This document shows, piece after piece, positions 17,344 through 25,065 of a DNA stretch of 64,000 nucleotides; the first letter of the stretch is position 1, and each line of letters starts with the position of its first letter. The position numbers and the translations under genes were made by a program. Location: NCBI GenBank assembly GCA_025370075.1, contig CP073016.1:4588001-4652000 (forward strand), in the 5' to 3' direction. This DNA comes from Chryseotalea sp. WA131a. GTDB lineage: Bacteria; Bacteroidota; Bacteroidia; Cytophagales; Cyclobacteriaceae. Under the pieces are notes generated by a model, which was not told where the DNA came from, did not search any database, and saw only the letters and a list, made by a program, of their open reading frames with translations.

Positions 17344-18045
17344 ATGAAGTTCAAGTATTTAATTATTGATGATGAACCCTTTGCTCGCAAGTTGATTTAT
17401 TCGCATACATCAAAAATAGAGGGGTTGGAGTTAGTGGCCGAATGCAGCCACGCTATTGAGGCCAATAATTATTTACAAAAACATGCAATTGATTTGCTGT
17501 TCCTCGATATTCAAATGCCGGAGATGACAGGCTTGCAATTGATGGACACACTGCGTAGGCCACCTGCGGTGATCATCACTACTGCCCATCGCGATTTTGC
17601 CCCCGAAGCGTTTACCATCGATGCGATCGATTATTTATTGAAGCCCATTGCATTTGAACGATTGTTAAAAGCGGTAAACAAGTTTTTTAATTCTCGACAA
17701 TCGCAATCAAGTCCGGTTTCGTTGGCAAACGAATTCATTTATGTGAAGGCCGATCGGAAAATGAATAAGATACTGGTCAGCGATATTTTGTATGTCGAGA
17801 GTTTGGATGACTATGTAAAAATTCACCAACTCAATTCAATATTGATGGTGAAAGAAAACATTAGTCAATTGGAGGAAAAACTTAGCAAATATCTTTTTGT
17901 AAGAATTCACCGCTCGTTTTTGGTTTCATCCAAAGTGATCAAGTCCATTTCGGCAGAAGGTGTTGAGGTGGGAAATAAAGTCCTTCCGTTTGGTCGAGCC
18001 TTTAAGAATGGTGCGATGGCTTTGTTGGGTATCGATCAGAAATAA
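17344..18045 (+). CDS. LytTR-family response regulator
   Basis: The 233-aa product has a receiver domain (residues 1-120) with acidic pocket DDEP, phosphoacceptor Asp55 in LLFLDIQMPE and TTAHRDFAPEAF. A LytTR DNA-binding domain follows (about 135-230: IYVKADRKMNKILVSDILYV, FVRIHRSFLVS). It directly follows its LytS partner and most likely controls a small regulon from promoters elsewhere. The gene is convergent with comB, with only 4 bp between the stop codons and no obvious terminator. Confidence 0.92.
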   Translation: MKFKYLIIDDEPFARKLIYSHTSKIEGLELVAECSHAIEANNYLQKHAIDLLFLDIQMPEMTGLQLMDTLRRPPAVIITTAHRDFAPEAFTIDAIDYLLKPIAFERLLKAVNKFFNSRQSQSSPVSLANEFIYVKADRKMNKILVSDILYVESLDDYVKIHQLNSILMVKENISQLEEKLSKYLFVRIHRSFLVSSKVIKSISAEGVEVGNKVLPFGRAFKNGAMALLGIDQK

Positions 18046-18049
18046 AAAG

Positions 18050-18751
18050 CTAAATCGTGATTACGCCATTCTTCAGCCGCGGCAAAACATTGTATTTATC
18101 AACAGTTAGGCAAAACTCAAAATCTTCGTGAATATTCAGGCGGTTCAACCGCTTTATATGCGATGACTCACCTAAAAACCCTGACATGTTATCTTTTGCT
18201 AGGTTATACAAATGGCGCGCAGCCAATGGCGCATCGCAATCGGGCCCGAGGTAATCTTTTAGTTTTTCAACTACTGCGCCTGCAAATAGCGTGTCTTCTA
18301 AATTTACCCGTCCTTTCCAGCCCGCGCAAACAATCAATACACTGTTTTCTCCTAATAATAGATTTTTCACAACAGCCGTAAGATTTAAAAACGAACCAAT
18401 AATTACTTGCTTCGCGTCCTTCGATTTCTCAATTGCTTGCGTGCCGTTGGTGGTGGTAAATGCGATTTTCAACCCGCGCACTTCATCACCCATGTATTCA
18501 AAAGGAGAATTGCCTTTGTCGAATCCTTCCACTTTTTTTCCTTCGCGTTCGCCCGAGGTAACAAATCCGCGGGTTTTCATTTTCCTGCATTCGTCCAGAT
18601 CGGCAAAAGGCATAATGCTTTCGGCACCATTCGCCAATGCAGTAACCATGCAAGAAGTAGCACGAAGAATATCGACTACCACTACTGTTCTATCCTTCAC
18701 ATTGTAAAGGTGCATCAGTTCGGGACTTAGGCAAACGTCAATTGTTTTCAT
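18050..18751 (-). CDS. comB: 2-phosphosulfolactate phosphatase family protein
   Basis: The 233-aa product matches ComB throughout: VVVVDILRATSCMVTALANG near the N-terminus, VTSGEREGKK, LKIAFTTTNGTQAIEKSKDA, and VLIVCAGWKGRVNLEDTLFA. ComB removes phosphate from 2-phosphosulfolactate, a step on the way to coenzyme M in archaea and to sulfolactate in some bacteria. In Bacteroidota its role is uncertain; a link to sulfonate chemistry, such as sulfonolipid precursors, is only a suggestion. No other sulfonate gene is visible nearby. Start choice: ATG at 18751. Confidence 0.88.
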   Translation of the reverse strand: MKTIDVCLSPELMHLYNVKDRTVVVVDILRATSCMVTALANGAESIMPFADLDECRKMKTRGFVTSGEREGKKVEGFDKGNSPFEYMGDEVRGLKIAFTTTNGTQAIEKSKDAKQVIIGSFLNLTAVVKNLLLGENSVLIVCAGWKGRVNLEDTLFAGAVVEKLKDYLGPDCDAPLAARHLYNLAKDNMSGFLGESSHIKRLNRLNIHEDFEFCLTVDKYNVLPRLKNGVITI

Positions 18752-18857
18752 AGGCTAATTTGAAAATGAGTTGATTTGAAAATTTGAAAATTGAAGCACA
18801 CAGCTTGTAAGAAGTCCATTTTCAAATTGGCTAATTTTCAAATCTTCAAATTGATAG
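18752..18857. repeat. Intergenic TTTGAAAAT word-repeat forming an imperfect inverted repeat
   Basis: Between comB and gcvT the words 'ATTTGAAAAT' and 'ATTTTCAAAT' recur. The left part (AATTTGAAAATGAG, GATTTGAAAATTTGAAAAT) is roughly complementary to the right part (CATTTTCAAATTGG, AATTTTCAAATCTTCAAAT). The same word pair reappears after lepA (24440-24457). RNA from this stretch could fold into a long imperfect hairpin. Confidence 0.65.
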
Positions 18858-19940
18858 TTAGATCAAGGGTAATTTTGATACTAATGCTTTTAAAGAACGT
18901 CCCCTCACATCCACAAATATCTCTGTCCCCACTTTTGTATTAGCAGTTGTTACATATCCTAACCCAATGCCAATTCCTAACATGGGCGATTGCGTGCCAG
19001 ATGTTACTTTGCCAATCACATTTCCTGCGGCATCTTTCAGTTGATAGTCGTGGCGCGGAATGCCCTTGTCAATCATTTTAAACCCAACCAATTTTTTGGT
19101 CACACCAGTCTCCTTTTGTTTTTGCAAGTTGACCGAATTGGTAAACTCTTTCGTGAACTTGGTTACCCAGCCCAAGCCAGCTTCCAAAGGTGAAGTCGTG
19201 TCGTCAATATCATTTCCATACAAACAGAAACCCATTTCTAATCGAAGGGTATCACGCGCACCCAAGCCGATCGGTTTGATGTTCTCATCTTTGCCCGCCT
19301 CAAAAATGGCGTTCCACACTTTTTCGGCCGATGCCTTGTTCACATAAATTTCAAAACCTCCTGCACCGGTGTAGCCCATCTTAGCCAGCATTACATCACG
19401 TTCACCAGCAAATTCGCCAACGATAAAATGATAATACCCAACAGCAGATAGATTGATCGATGTTAACTTTTGCAATACACTTTCCGCTTTCGGGCCTTGC
19501 ACGGCAAAAAGGCAAGTATCATCCGAAATATTTTTCATCTCCACACCTTTTGTATTGAACTTCGCAATCCAATTCCAATCCTTTTCGATATTGCTGGCAT
19601 TCACCACCAACAAATAATCGTTGTCTTTGATTTTATAAACCGTTATGTCATCCACAATCCCGCCCGTTTCGTTGGGCAAGCACGAGTATTGCACCTGGCC
19701 ATCTGTCAACTTACTGGCATCGTTGCTTGTTACGCGCTGAATCAGATCCAATGCGTTCGGTCCCTTCAATGTAAACTCGCCCATGTGGCTCACATCAAAC
19801 ACACCCACTCCATTGCGCACCGCCATGTGCTCTTCAATGTCGGATGAATAGCGCACTGGCATGTTAAACCCCGCAAAGGGTACCATTTTAGCGCCTAGTT
19901 TTTCATGCACATGATTGAGGGGTACTTGTTTTGTTTCCAT
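18858..19940 (-). CDS. gcvT: Aminomethyltransferase (glycine cleavage system T protein)
   Basis: GcvT transfers the methylene of the aminomethyl-lipoyl H protein to tetrahydrofolate, releasing ammonia. The 360-aa protein starts METKQVPLNHVHEKLGAKMV (ATG at 19940; a longer frame from 19982 has an unnatural leader) and shows NGVGVFDVSHMGEF, the folate-domain hallmark, and GARDTLRLEMGFCLYGNDID. The last part is the OB-like C-terminal domain with GIPRHDY. gcvH and gcvP are not in the window, as commonly in Bacteroidota. A perfect TAnnTTTG-like -7 box (TATTTTTG on the minus strand, 19977-19970) lies upstream, but no good -33 box. Confidence 0.95.
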   Translation of the reverse strand: METKQVPLNHVHEKLGAKMVPFAGFNMPVRYSSDIEEHMAVRNGVGVFDVSHMGEFTLKGPNALDLIQRVTSNDASKLTDGQVQYSCLPNETGGIVDDITVYKIKDNDYLLVVNASNIEKDWNWIAKFNTKGVEMKNISDDTCLFAVQGPKAESVLQKLTSINLSAVGYYHFIVGEFAGERDVMLAKMGYTGAGGFEIYVNKASAEKVWNAIFEAGKDENIKPIGLGARDTLRLEMGFCLYGNDIDDTTSPLEAGLGWVTKFTKEFTNSVNLQKQKETGVTKKLVGFKMIDKGIPRHDYQLKDAAGNVIGKVTSGTQSPMLGIGIGLGYVTTANTKVGTEIFVDVRGRSLKALVSKLPLI

Positions 19941-20045
19941 ATGATTGATGCAGTAGATTTTGAGAAGTGCAAAAATAGCCATTGAAAAGCAGAGTTCTGC
20001 TTCCCGACAATCCGTTTCATTAAATTATTTTGGTGGCTTGCTGTT

Positions 20046-20130
20046 AAACCGCAAAGAACGCAAAGAATCGAGGAGGAGGTTGATTGCCCAAAACCGTAGT
20101 CTCTGCGATCCTCCGCGTCCTCTGCGGTTT
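20046..20130. repeat. Imperfect palindrome, AAACCGCA...TGCGGTTT
   Basis: A left arm at 20046-20075 (begins AAACCGCAAAGAACGC) pairs with a right arm at 20101-20130 (ends CCTCTGCGGTTT), with several mismatches. The arms also hold internal direct words (GCAAAGAACGCAAAGAA). It resembles dispersed palindromic intergenic elements. It lies upstream of radC and downstream of the divergent gcvT, so it could also be read as a leader structure. Confidence 0.65.
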
Positions 20131-20176
20131 CAAAAATCTGATAACTTTTCTTCATCAAAACACTAAATTGCAGACT

Positions 20177-20878
20177 GTGAAAATACAAGAATCCAAACCC
20201 CTCAACATCAAAGATTGGTCGCCCGAAGATAGGCCGCGCGAAAAGCTTTTGATGAAAGGCACGTCAGCACTTTCGGATGCTGAGTTGATTGCGATCCTCA
20301 TTGGCTCGGGTACGGCCAATGCCAGCGCGGTGGAAGTCTCCAAAAAAATTTTGCAACACGGAGGCAATAACCTGAACGACCTTGCCAAACTTTCTGTAAA
20401 AGAGTTGATGAAAGTAAAGGGCATAGGCGAAGCCAAAGCTATTACCATTGTGGCCGCACTTGAGCTGGGCCGGAGGCGCAAAGAAGTAGATATAGACGAG
20501 AAGCCGAAGATTGCTTCTTCCAAAGATGCCTACCATTTGTTGAGCGGAGATTTAATCGATTTACCACACGAAGAATTTTGGGTGCTGCTGGTGAACCGCG
20601 CTCATCGAGTTATTAAAAAGAAGCGTATAAGCGAAGGCGGAGTCTCAGGCACAGTTGCCGATCCGAAAATTATTTTCAAAATGGCGCTGGAAGAGTTGGC
20701 GAGTGGTGTGGTGGTGGCACACAATCACCCGTCTGGAAATCTACAACCCAGTCAAAGCGATATTGACCTGACAAAAAAACTTAAGGAAGCTGGAAAATTT
20801 TTAGAAGTGCAGTTGCTCGATCATTTGATTATTGCGGGCAATAAGTATTATAGTTTTACAGATGAGGGAGTTGTTTAG
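20177..20878 (+). CDS. radC: RadC-family JAB/MPN domain protein
   Basis: The 233-aa product from GTG 20177 (KIQESKPLNIKDWSPEDRPR is the conserved N-terminus; a frame from 20084 adds residues read through the palindrome). A UPF0758 N-terminal domain with helix-hairpin-helix (LSVKELMKVKGIGEAKAITI) precedes a JAB1/MPN metalloprotease-like domain with AHNHPSGNLQPSQSDIDLT, carrying the H-x-H and D zinc ligands, and an upstream Glu. Despite the name, a role in recombination repair is not established. In mobile contexts related domains act near restriction loci. Function is unknown in detail. Confidence 0.92.
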   Translation: MKIQESKPLNIKDWSPEDRPREKLLMKGTSALSDAELIAILIGSGTANASAVEVSKKILQHGGNNLNDLAKLSVKELMKVKGIGEAKAITIVAALELGRRRKEVDIDEKPKIASSKDAYHLLSGDLIDLPHEEFWVLLVNRAHRVIKKKRISEGGVSGTVADPKIIFKMALEELASGVVVAHNHPSGNLQPSQSDIDLTKKLKEAGKFLEVQLLDHLIIAGNKYYSFTDEGVV

Positions 20879-20913
20879 CACCACGTCACCAATGACGAGT
20901 AAAGTAGATTATT

Positions 20914-21531
20914 ATGAAACCAAAAACTATTATCATCATTGCTGCATTTGCGTTGCTGTCCACAATCGTTTACTATTCGATGAAAGGGGGCGAATCGCCA
21001 GAGGTGTATGCCCAAGGCATTTCGAAAGAGCGCGAAGAAAAAGAGTTGTTTATGAAAAGCGATGCCGGCTCGCCTTTTGTGAGCGATTCCATTCCTTACG
21101 CCAAGCTCAACTATTTTGAACCCGATATGAAATACCGAGTCAATGCCAACTTAGTGCCTGTTGAAAACAAAAAGATAGTTCTTCTGCCCACCAGCGATGG
21201 CGAAGAAAAACAATACAAAGAATATGCGTATGCCGAATTCTCGCTTGACGGAGAAAAAAATAAATTGTTGATTTTGGAAATTTTAGATGTTGGCCCTTAC
21301 CGTGGCACCTTGTTTTTGGCTTTTGCCGATGCCACCAGCGCCAACGAAACCTACGGTGCCGGCCGCTACCTCGACTTAAAAAAAGTACCGGGCGCCACTA
21401 CTGTTACGTTAGATTTCAACAAGGCCTACAATCCATATTGCGCCTACTCCGATAAATTCTCCTGCCCGTTTCCACCAAAAGAAAATGTTTTGAAGGTGGC
21501 CGTGCGGGCGGGGGAGAAGAGTTTTCATTAA
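20914..21531 (+). CDS. DUF1684 family exported protein
   Basis: The 205-aa product has an N-terminal hydrophobic anchor (IIIIAAFALLSTIVYYSM) and the conserved C-terminal DUF1684 motifs ETYGAGRYLDL, LDFNKAYNPYCAYSDKFSCP and PPKENVLKVAVRAGEKSF. The paired Cys and Pro-rich segment are typical. The family is widespread and of unknown biochemical function. It starts 36 bp after radC on the same strand and may be cotranscribed. Probably periplasmic and membrane-tethered. Confidence 0.88.
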   Translation: MKPKTIIIIAAFALLSTIVYYSMKGGESPEVYAQGISKEREEKELFMKSDAGSPFVSDSIPYAKLNYFEPDMKYRVNANLVPVENKKIVLLPTSDGEEKQYKEYAYAEFSLDGEKNKLLILEILDVGPYRGTLFLAFADATSANETYGAGRYLDLKKVPGATTVTLDFNKAYNPYCAYSDKFSCPFPPKENVLKVAVRAGEKSFH

Positions 21532-21564
21532 TTGAATTGTCGCATCGATAGCCAAGTATTTCTA

Positions 21565-22167
21565 TTAATTCTTCATTACACTGATTTGAAACTTCAAAGG
21601 GTTACTCCATGTGATGTTTCGCTTTGTTTGATCCTTTGAACCTATTTTTAACAAACCACTTGGTTTTGTAGGGTTGTTGATAATACCAACCTTCGTTTCC
21701 AATAAAACACTTTTATAGGTGCAGTCAGAACATGCGAGATCGAATTTTACAGACTTTACAAGAAGGCCTTCAAATTCTTTTTTCCCGTTTGGTGGAATGA
21801 CAAATGCAGTCGGGTGATTCTTATCACATGGCCAAACATCGAACTTGATGTATTTGTTGTTTGTTACAAAATCATCAGTCCAAGAGCAACTCATCATCCA
21901 TACCATCAGTGTATCATGAGAATCATTACTCAGAGCGATTCCTACTTTAAAAAACTGTTGCTCAATAGAATCTACCTTGACTTTTGGATATTGTTCAAAA
22001 AGATTGTGGTAGTAACTCTTATGAAATTTAAGCGTGTATTGGTTGAGGGTTTTTATCTCGATTTTTAAAGGCGTATATTCTATTTGTGTGAACGCCAAGG
22101 AAGGAGCAAGCACAAAAAGCAGGTTACAAATTAGAATACCTATAAAATGTTTCGAGTTACTCGTCAT
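21565..22167 (-). CDS. Secreted hypothetical protein
   Basis: The product is about 200 aa from the ATG at 22167, chosen because it gives a signal peptide (HFIGILICNLLFVLAPSLAF). A frame from 22236 adds an unlikely leader. The mature part is beta-rich with no recognised motif: YTPLKIEIKTLNQYTLKFHK and a Cys-containing loop LACSDCTYKSVLLET. Several 'LSNDSxDTLMVWMMSC' type phrases suggest an immunoglobulin-like or lipid-binding fold, but I cannot assign a family. It is convergent with the DUF1684 gene. Confidence 0.6.
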   Translation of the reverse strand: MTSNSKHFIGILICNLLFVLAPSLAFTQIEYTPLKIEIKTLNQYTLKFHKSYYHNLFEQYPKVKVDSIEQQFFKVGIALSNDSHDTLMVWMMSCSWTDDFVTNNKYIKFDVWPCDKNHPTAFVIPPNGKKEFEGLLVKSVKFDLACSDCTYKSVLLETKVGIINNPTKPSGLLKIGSKDQTKRNITWSNPLKFQISVMKN

Positions 22168-22299
22168 TATTGATTTAGCTTGATTTTTTCCTTTAGTAAT
22201 AATAGTGAAAATAGTCCGCAAACAACTTGGATGCAAGCATAGCGAAATGATTTGTTTGGTCTGAAGTCACTTTAATCCATTACTCTTTCCTGTATGATC

Positions 22300-22445
22300 G
22301 GCTAGGGATTGCAGCGGAAATCCTTTTGCCTGCTAGGGGACTGGCTTGGGTGGCAAAAGATTGAAGCGAAAAGCCCGGCCCTTGCGCTCCGCCCTCAAGC
22401 GGAACGCAAGGGAAGCCGCCAAAAGACTTACCAAAACCGAAAATG
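22300..22445. repeat. GC-rich structured intergenic element upstream of lepA
   Basis: Within the 478-bp gap between the secreted protein and lepA lies a GC-rich island. It contains a strong hairpin: arms CCCTTGCGCTCCGC (22379-22392) and GCGGAACGCAAGGG (22399-22412), with one G-T type mismatch and a 6-base loop. Two related words GGATTGCAGCGGAAATCC (22309-22326) and AGATTGAAGCGAAAAGCCC precede it. Composition is unlike the AT-rich flanks, suggesting a dispersed palindromic element. No protein frame is supported. Confidence 0.6.
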
Positions 22446-22590
22446 ATTTGTCCCTGCTAGTCGCTGGGCAGGAATTTGTGAGTTTTGAGTGGTGATTTTT
22501 GATTTGGGCTACGCTACCAAACTAGGTGCAAGCATGTAAATCTAGAATCACAAGTCACCCATCAAAAATCCCAAATCTTGCCAAAAAGCG

Positions 22591-22623
22591 TTTCCCATCG
22601 CTAGGGTCTAATCACTATATTTG
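22591..22623 (+). promoter_or_regulatory. Promoter-like boxes upstream of lepA
   Basis: A perfect -7 box TATATTTG (TAnnTTTG) lies at 22616-22623, with a near -33 box TTTC at 22591-22594 and 21 bp between. This matches the primary sigma promoter layout of Bacteroidota. Transcription would start about 22630, leaving a short leader of roughly 16 nt before the lepA ATG. Confidence 0.6.
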
Positions 22624-22645
22624 CCTTTTAAAACTGTAAGATAGA

Positions 22646-24439
22646 ATGACGGGCATGGAGAACATCCGCAATTTTTGCATCATCGCACACATTGACCATG
22701 GTAAAAGTACATTGGCCGATAGGCTGTTGGAGTTTACGGGCACGCTGAACAACCGCCAAATGCAGGCGCAAGTACTTGATAATATGGACTTGGAGCGTGA
22801 AAAAGGTATCACCATCAAGGCGCACGCCATTCAGATGATGTATAATTTTGAAGGCGTTGAATACACCCTCAACCTGATCGATACACCCGGCCACGTTGAC
22901 TTTTCATACGAGGTGTCGCGGTCGATTGCCGCGTGCGAAGGCGCGCTGTTGATTGTAGATGCCGCGCAAGGCATTCAGGCGCAGACGATTTCAAATTTGT
23001 ATTTGGCGCTTGAGCATAACTTAGAGATTATACCCATCTTAAATAAAATCGATTTGCCCGCGGCCATGCCTGAGATTGTGACTGACCAAATTGTGGATTT
23101 GATTGGCTGCGACCCTTCGGTGGTGTTGAAGGCAAGTGCCAAAGAGGGCAAAGGCATTGAAGAAATTTTGGCGGCCGTGGTGAAGCGTGTGCCAGCCCCC
23201 AAAGGCGACCCGAAGGCTCCGTTGCAAGCGATGATTTTTGATTTGGTGTTCAACTCGTTTCGGGGCATTGAAGTGTACTACCGCATCTTCAACGGTACCA
23301 TGCGCAAAAACGATCAGCTTCGTTTTGTGAACGCGGGCAAAGAATATGGCGCGGATGAAATTGGTGTATTGAAATTGGATAAACATCCTCGCCAAGAATT
23401 GAGTGCGGGCAATGTGGGCTACTTGATTTCAGGAATAAAAGTGGCGAAGGAAGTGAAGGTAGGTGATACGATTACATTGGTCTCCAACCCAGGCGAAGCA
23501 CTACAGGGTTTTGAAGAAGTAAAGCCGATGGTGTTTGCGGGTATTTATCCCGTGGACACGATTGAGTTTGAAGAGCTGCGTGCCTCGATGGAAAAGTTGC
23601 AACTCAACGATGCCTCATTGGTATGGGAACCAGAAACGTCTGCTGCCTTGGGTTTTGGTTTCCGCTGCGGATTTTTAGGAATGCTGCACATGGAAATCAT
23701 CCAAGAAAGATTGGAGCGCGAGTTTAATATGACAGTGATAACAACCGTGCCTACTGTGCAGTTCAAGGCAAGGTTGACGAATGGAAAAATGATTGAAATC
23801 AACGCGCCCTCTGAAATGCCCGACCCCACCACCATGGATTATATTGAAGAACCGTTCATTGCTGCGCAGATCATCAGCAAGTCAGAATTTATTGGCGCGA
23901 TCATCGGGTTATGCATGGACAAGCGCGGGATTATCAAAAACCAAGTGTACTTAACTTCTGACCGGGTAGAGCTTTCCTTTGAAATGCCGCTGTCGGAAAT
24001 TGTATTTGACTTTTTCGACAAACTGAAATCCATTTCACGTGGCTATGCTTCGTTGGATTATCAATTGATTGGTTTCCGCGAAAGCGACATGGTGAAACTG
24101 GATGTAATGTTGAATGGTGATAAAGTGGATGCACTTTCAGCGATTGTGCACCGCGCCAAATCGTATGAATGGGGAAGGAAGCTGTGCGAAAAATTGAAGG
24201 AATTGATTCCACGCCAGATGTTTGAGATTGCCATTCAGGCCAGTATCGGGCAAAAAATTATTGCGCGCGAGACGGTGAGCGCCATTCGCAAAAACGTGTT
24301 GGCCAAATGTTATGGTGGTGATATTTCGCGGAAGAGGAAGTTGTTGGAGAAACAGAAGAAAGGAAAGAAGCGCATGCGGCAGGTAGGCAACGTGGAGATT
24401 CCACAAGAGGCGTTTATGGCCGTGTTGAAGATTGAGTAA
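22646..24439 (+). CDS. lepA: Elongation factor 4 (LepA), ribosome back-translocase GTPase
   Basis: LepA binds the ribosome and, with GTP, promotes reverse translocation or relieves stalled states. The 597-aa protein shows the G1 motif AHIDHGKST, switch region EREKGITI, G3 DTPGHVDF, G4 NKID and the LepA-specific C-terminal domain (ARETVSAIRKNVLAKCYGGD, then RKRKLLEKQKKGKKRM). Length and domain order are standard. The start MTGMENIRNF is used, although the Met at codon 4 is equally possible. A recognisable promoter lies just upstream. Confidence 0.97.
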   Translation: MTGMENIRNFCIIAHIDHGKSTLADRLLEFTGTLNNRQMQAQVLDNMDLEREKGITIKAHAIQMMYNFEGVEYTLNLIDTPGHVDFSYEVSRSIAACEGALLIVDAAQGIQAQTISNLYLALEHNLEIIPILNKIDLPAAMPEIVTDQIVDLIGCDPSVVLKASAKEGKGIEEILAAVVKRVPAPKGDPKAPLQAMIFDLVFNSFRGIEVYYRIFNGTMRKNDQLRFVNAGKEYGADEIGVLKLDKHPRQELSAGNVGYLISGIKVAKEVKVGDTITLVSNPGEALQGFEEVKPMVFAGIYPVDTIEFEELRASMEKLQLNDASLVWEPETSAALGFGFRCGFLGMLHMEIIQERLEREFNMTVITTVPTVQFKARLTNGKMIEINAPSEMPDPTTMDYIEEPFIAAQIISKSEFIGAIIGLCMDKRGIIKNQVYLTSDRVELSFEMPLSEIVFDFFDKLKSISRGYASLDYQLIGFRESDMVKLDVMLNGDKVDALSAIVHRAKSYEWGRKLCEKLKELIPRQMFEIAIQASIGQKIIARETVSAIRKNVLAKCYGGDISRKRKLLEKQKKGKKRMRQVGNVEIPQEAFMAVLKIE

Positions 24440-24464
24440 TTTGAAAATTTGAAAATGTTATCGT

Positions 24465-24710
24465 ATGGAGCGAAATTACGATGAGGAGCTTGCGGAATTG
24501 ACAATCCAAGTTGTCGGGCTGCAAGATAAGTTTGATGAGATGAAAAGCAAAGAGGTGCTCACGACTAAAAGAGTAGCTAAACTTGAGAATAGAGTTGAAT
24601 TTCTTCACAACAAAGTCGATTCTTTGAAGATTGCTTTTGATGAATACATCGCATTTCAGTCGCGTTTAAATAGCAACTTCCAAGACTATATGAACCGAAA
24701 TCCCAAATAA
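24465..24710 (+). CDS. Small coiled-coil protein of unknown function
   Basis: The 81-aa charged product has a heptad-like pattern (LTIQVVGLQDKFDEMKSKEV, then RVAKLENRVEFLHNKVDSLK), so a long coiled coil is likely. No signal peptide or catalytic motif. It lies 25 bp after lepA, behind a TTTGAAAAT word tract, and 1 bp before another coiled-coil gene on the same strand, and the pair may interact. I do not recognise the family. Confidence 0.55.
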   Translation: MERNYDEELAELTIQVVGLQDKFDEMKSKEVLTTKRVAKLENRVEFLHNKVDSLKIAFDEYIAFQSRLNSNFQDYMNRNPK

Positions 24711-24711
24711 A

Positions 24712-25065
24712 ATGGAAAAAAAGAGACACTTTAAAAGCACCAAGGAGATGCTCGATTTTTTAAGGGCAAGGTGGAAACGTTTTGAAGCTTCGACAAAGAA
24801 GGAAGATGAAAAGCTAGAAAAGGAAAAGAAAGCGTGGGAAGAGTATGAACGTTCGTATGATTTGGAGCTTGAGAAAAAGAAACACGAAGATTTTCTTAAA
24901 AGAATCAGGAAAGTAATTCGTGAGCAAAAAGCACTTGCTGAAAAGGCGGAAAGAATAATGATGAGGCAGGCAGAAAGGAGCAGTCAATCAAAACTAAAAA
25001 AGTACAAACTGAAATCAGGTGAATCAATAGCCGCTGAGCCTTTGGTAAAATACAAAAAGAAATGA
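24712..25065 (+). CDS. Lys/Glu-rich coiled-coil protein of unknown function
   Basis: The 117-aa product is extremely rich in Lys and Glu (KKEDEKLEKEKKAWEEYERS, LEKKKHEDFLKRIRKVIREQ), a helical rod with a basic C-terminus. No family is recognised. It overlaps the folD start by 4 bp (ATGA) and follows the other coiled-coil gene closely, so the three genes are probably one transcript. The extreme charge makes similarity searches prone to false hits. Confidence 0.55.
   Translation: MEKKRHFKSTKEMLDFLRARWKRFEASTKKEDEKLEKEKKAWEEYERSYDLELEKKKHEDFLKRIRKVIREQKALAEKAERIMMRQAERSSQSKLKKYKLKSGESIAAEPLVKYKKK

Noticed and set aside
20084..20176. Longer RadC start
   Set aside because: The extra residues are translated from the palindrome and do not match the family; the GTG at 20177 begins the conserved sequence.
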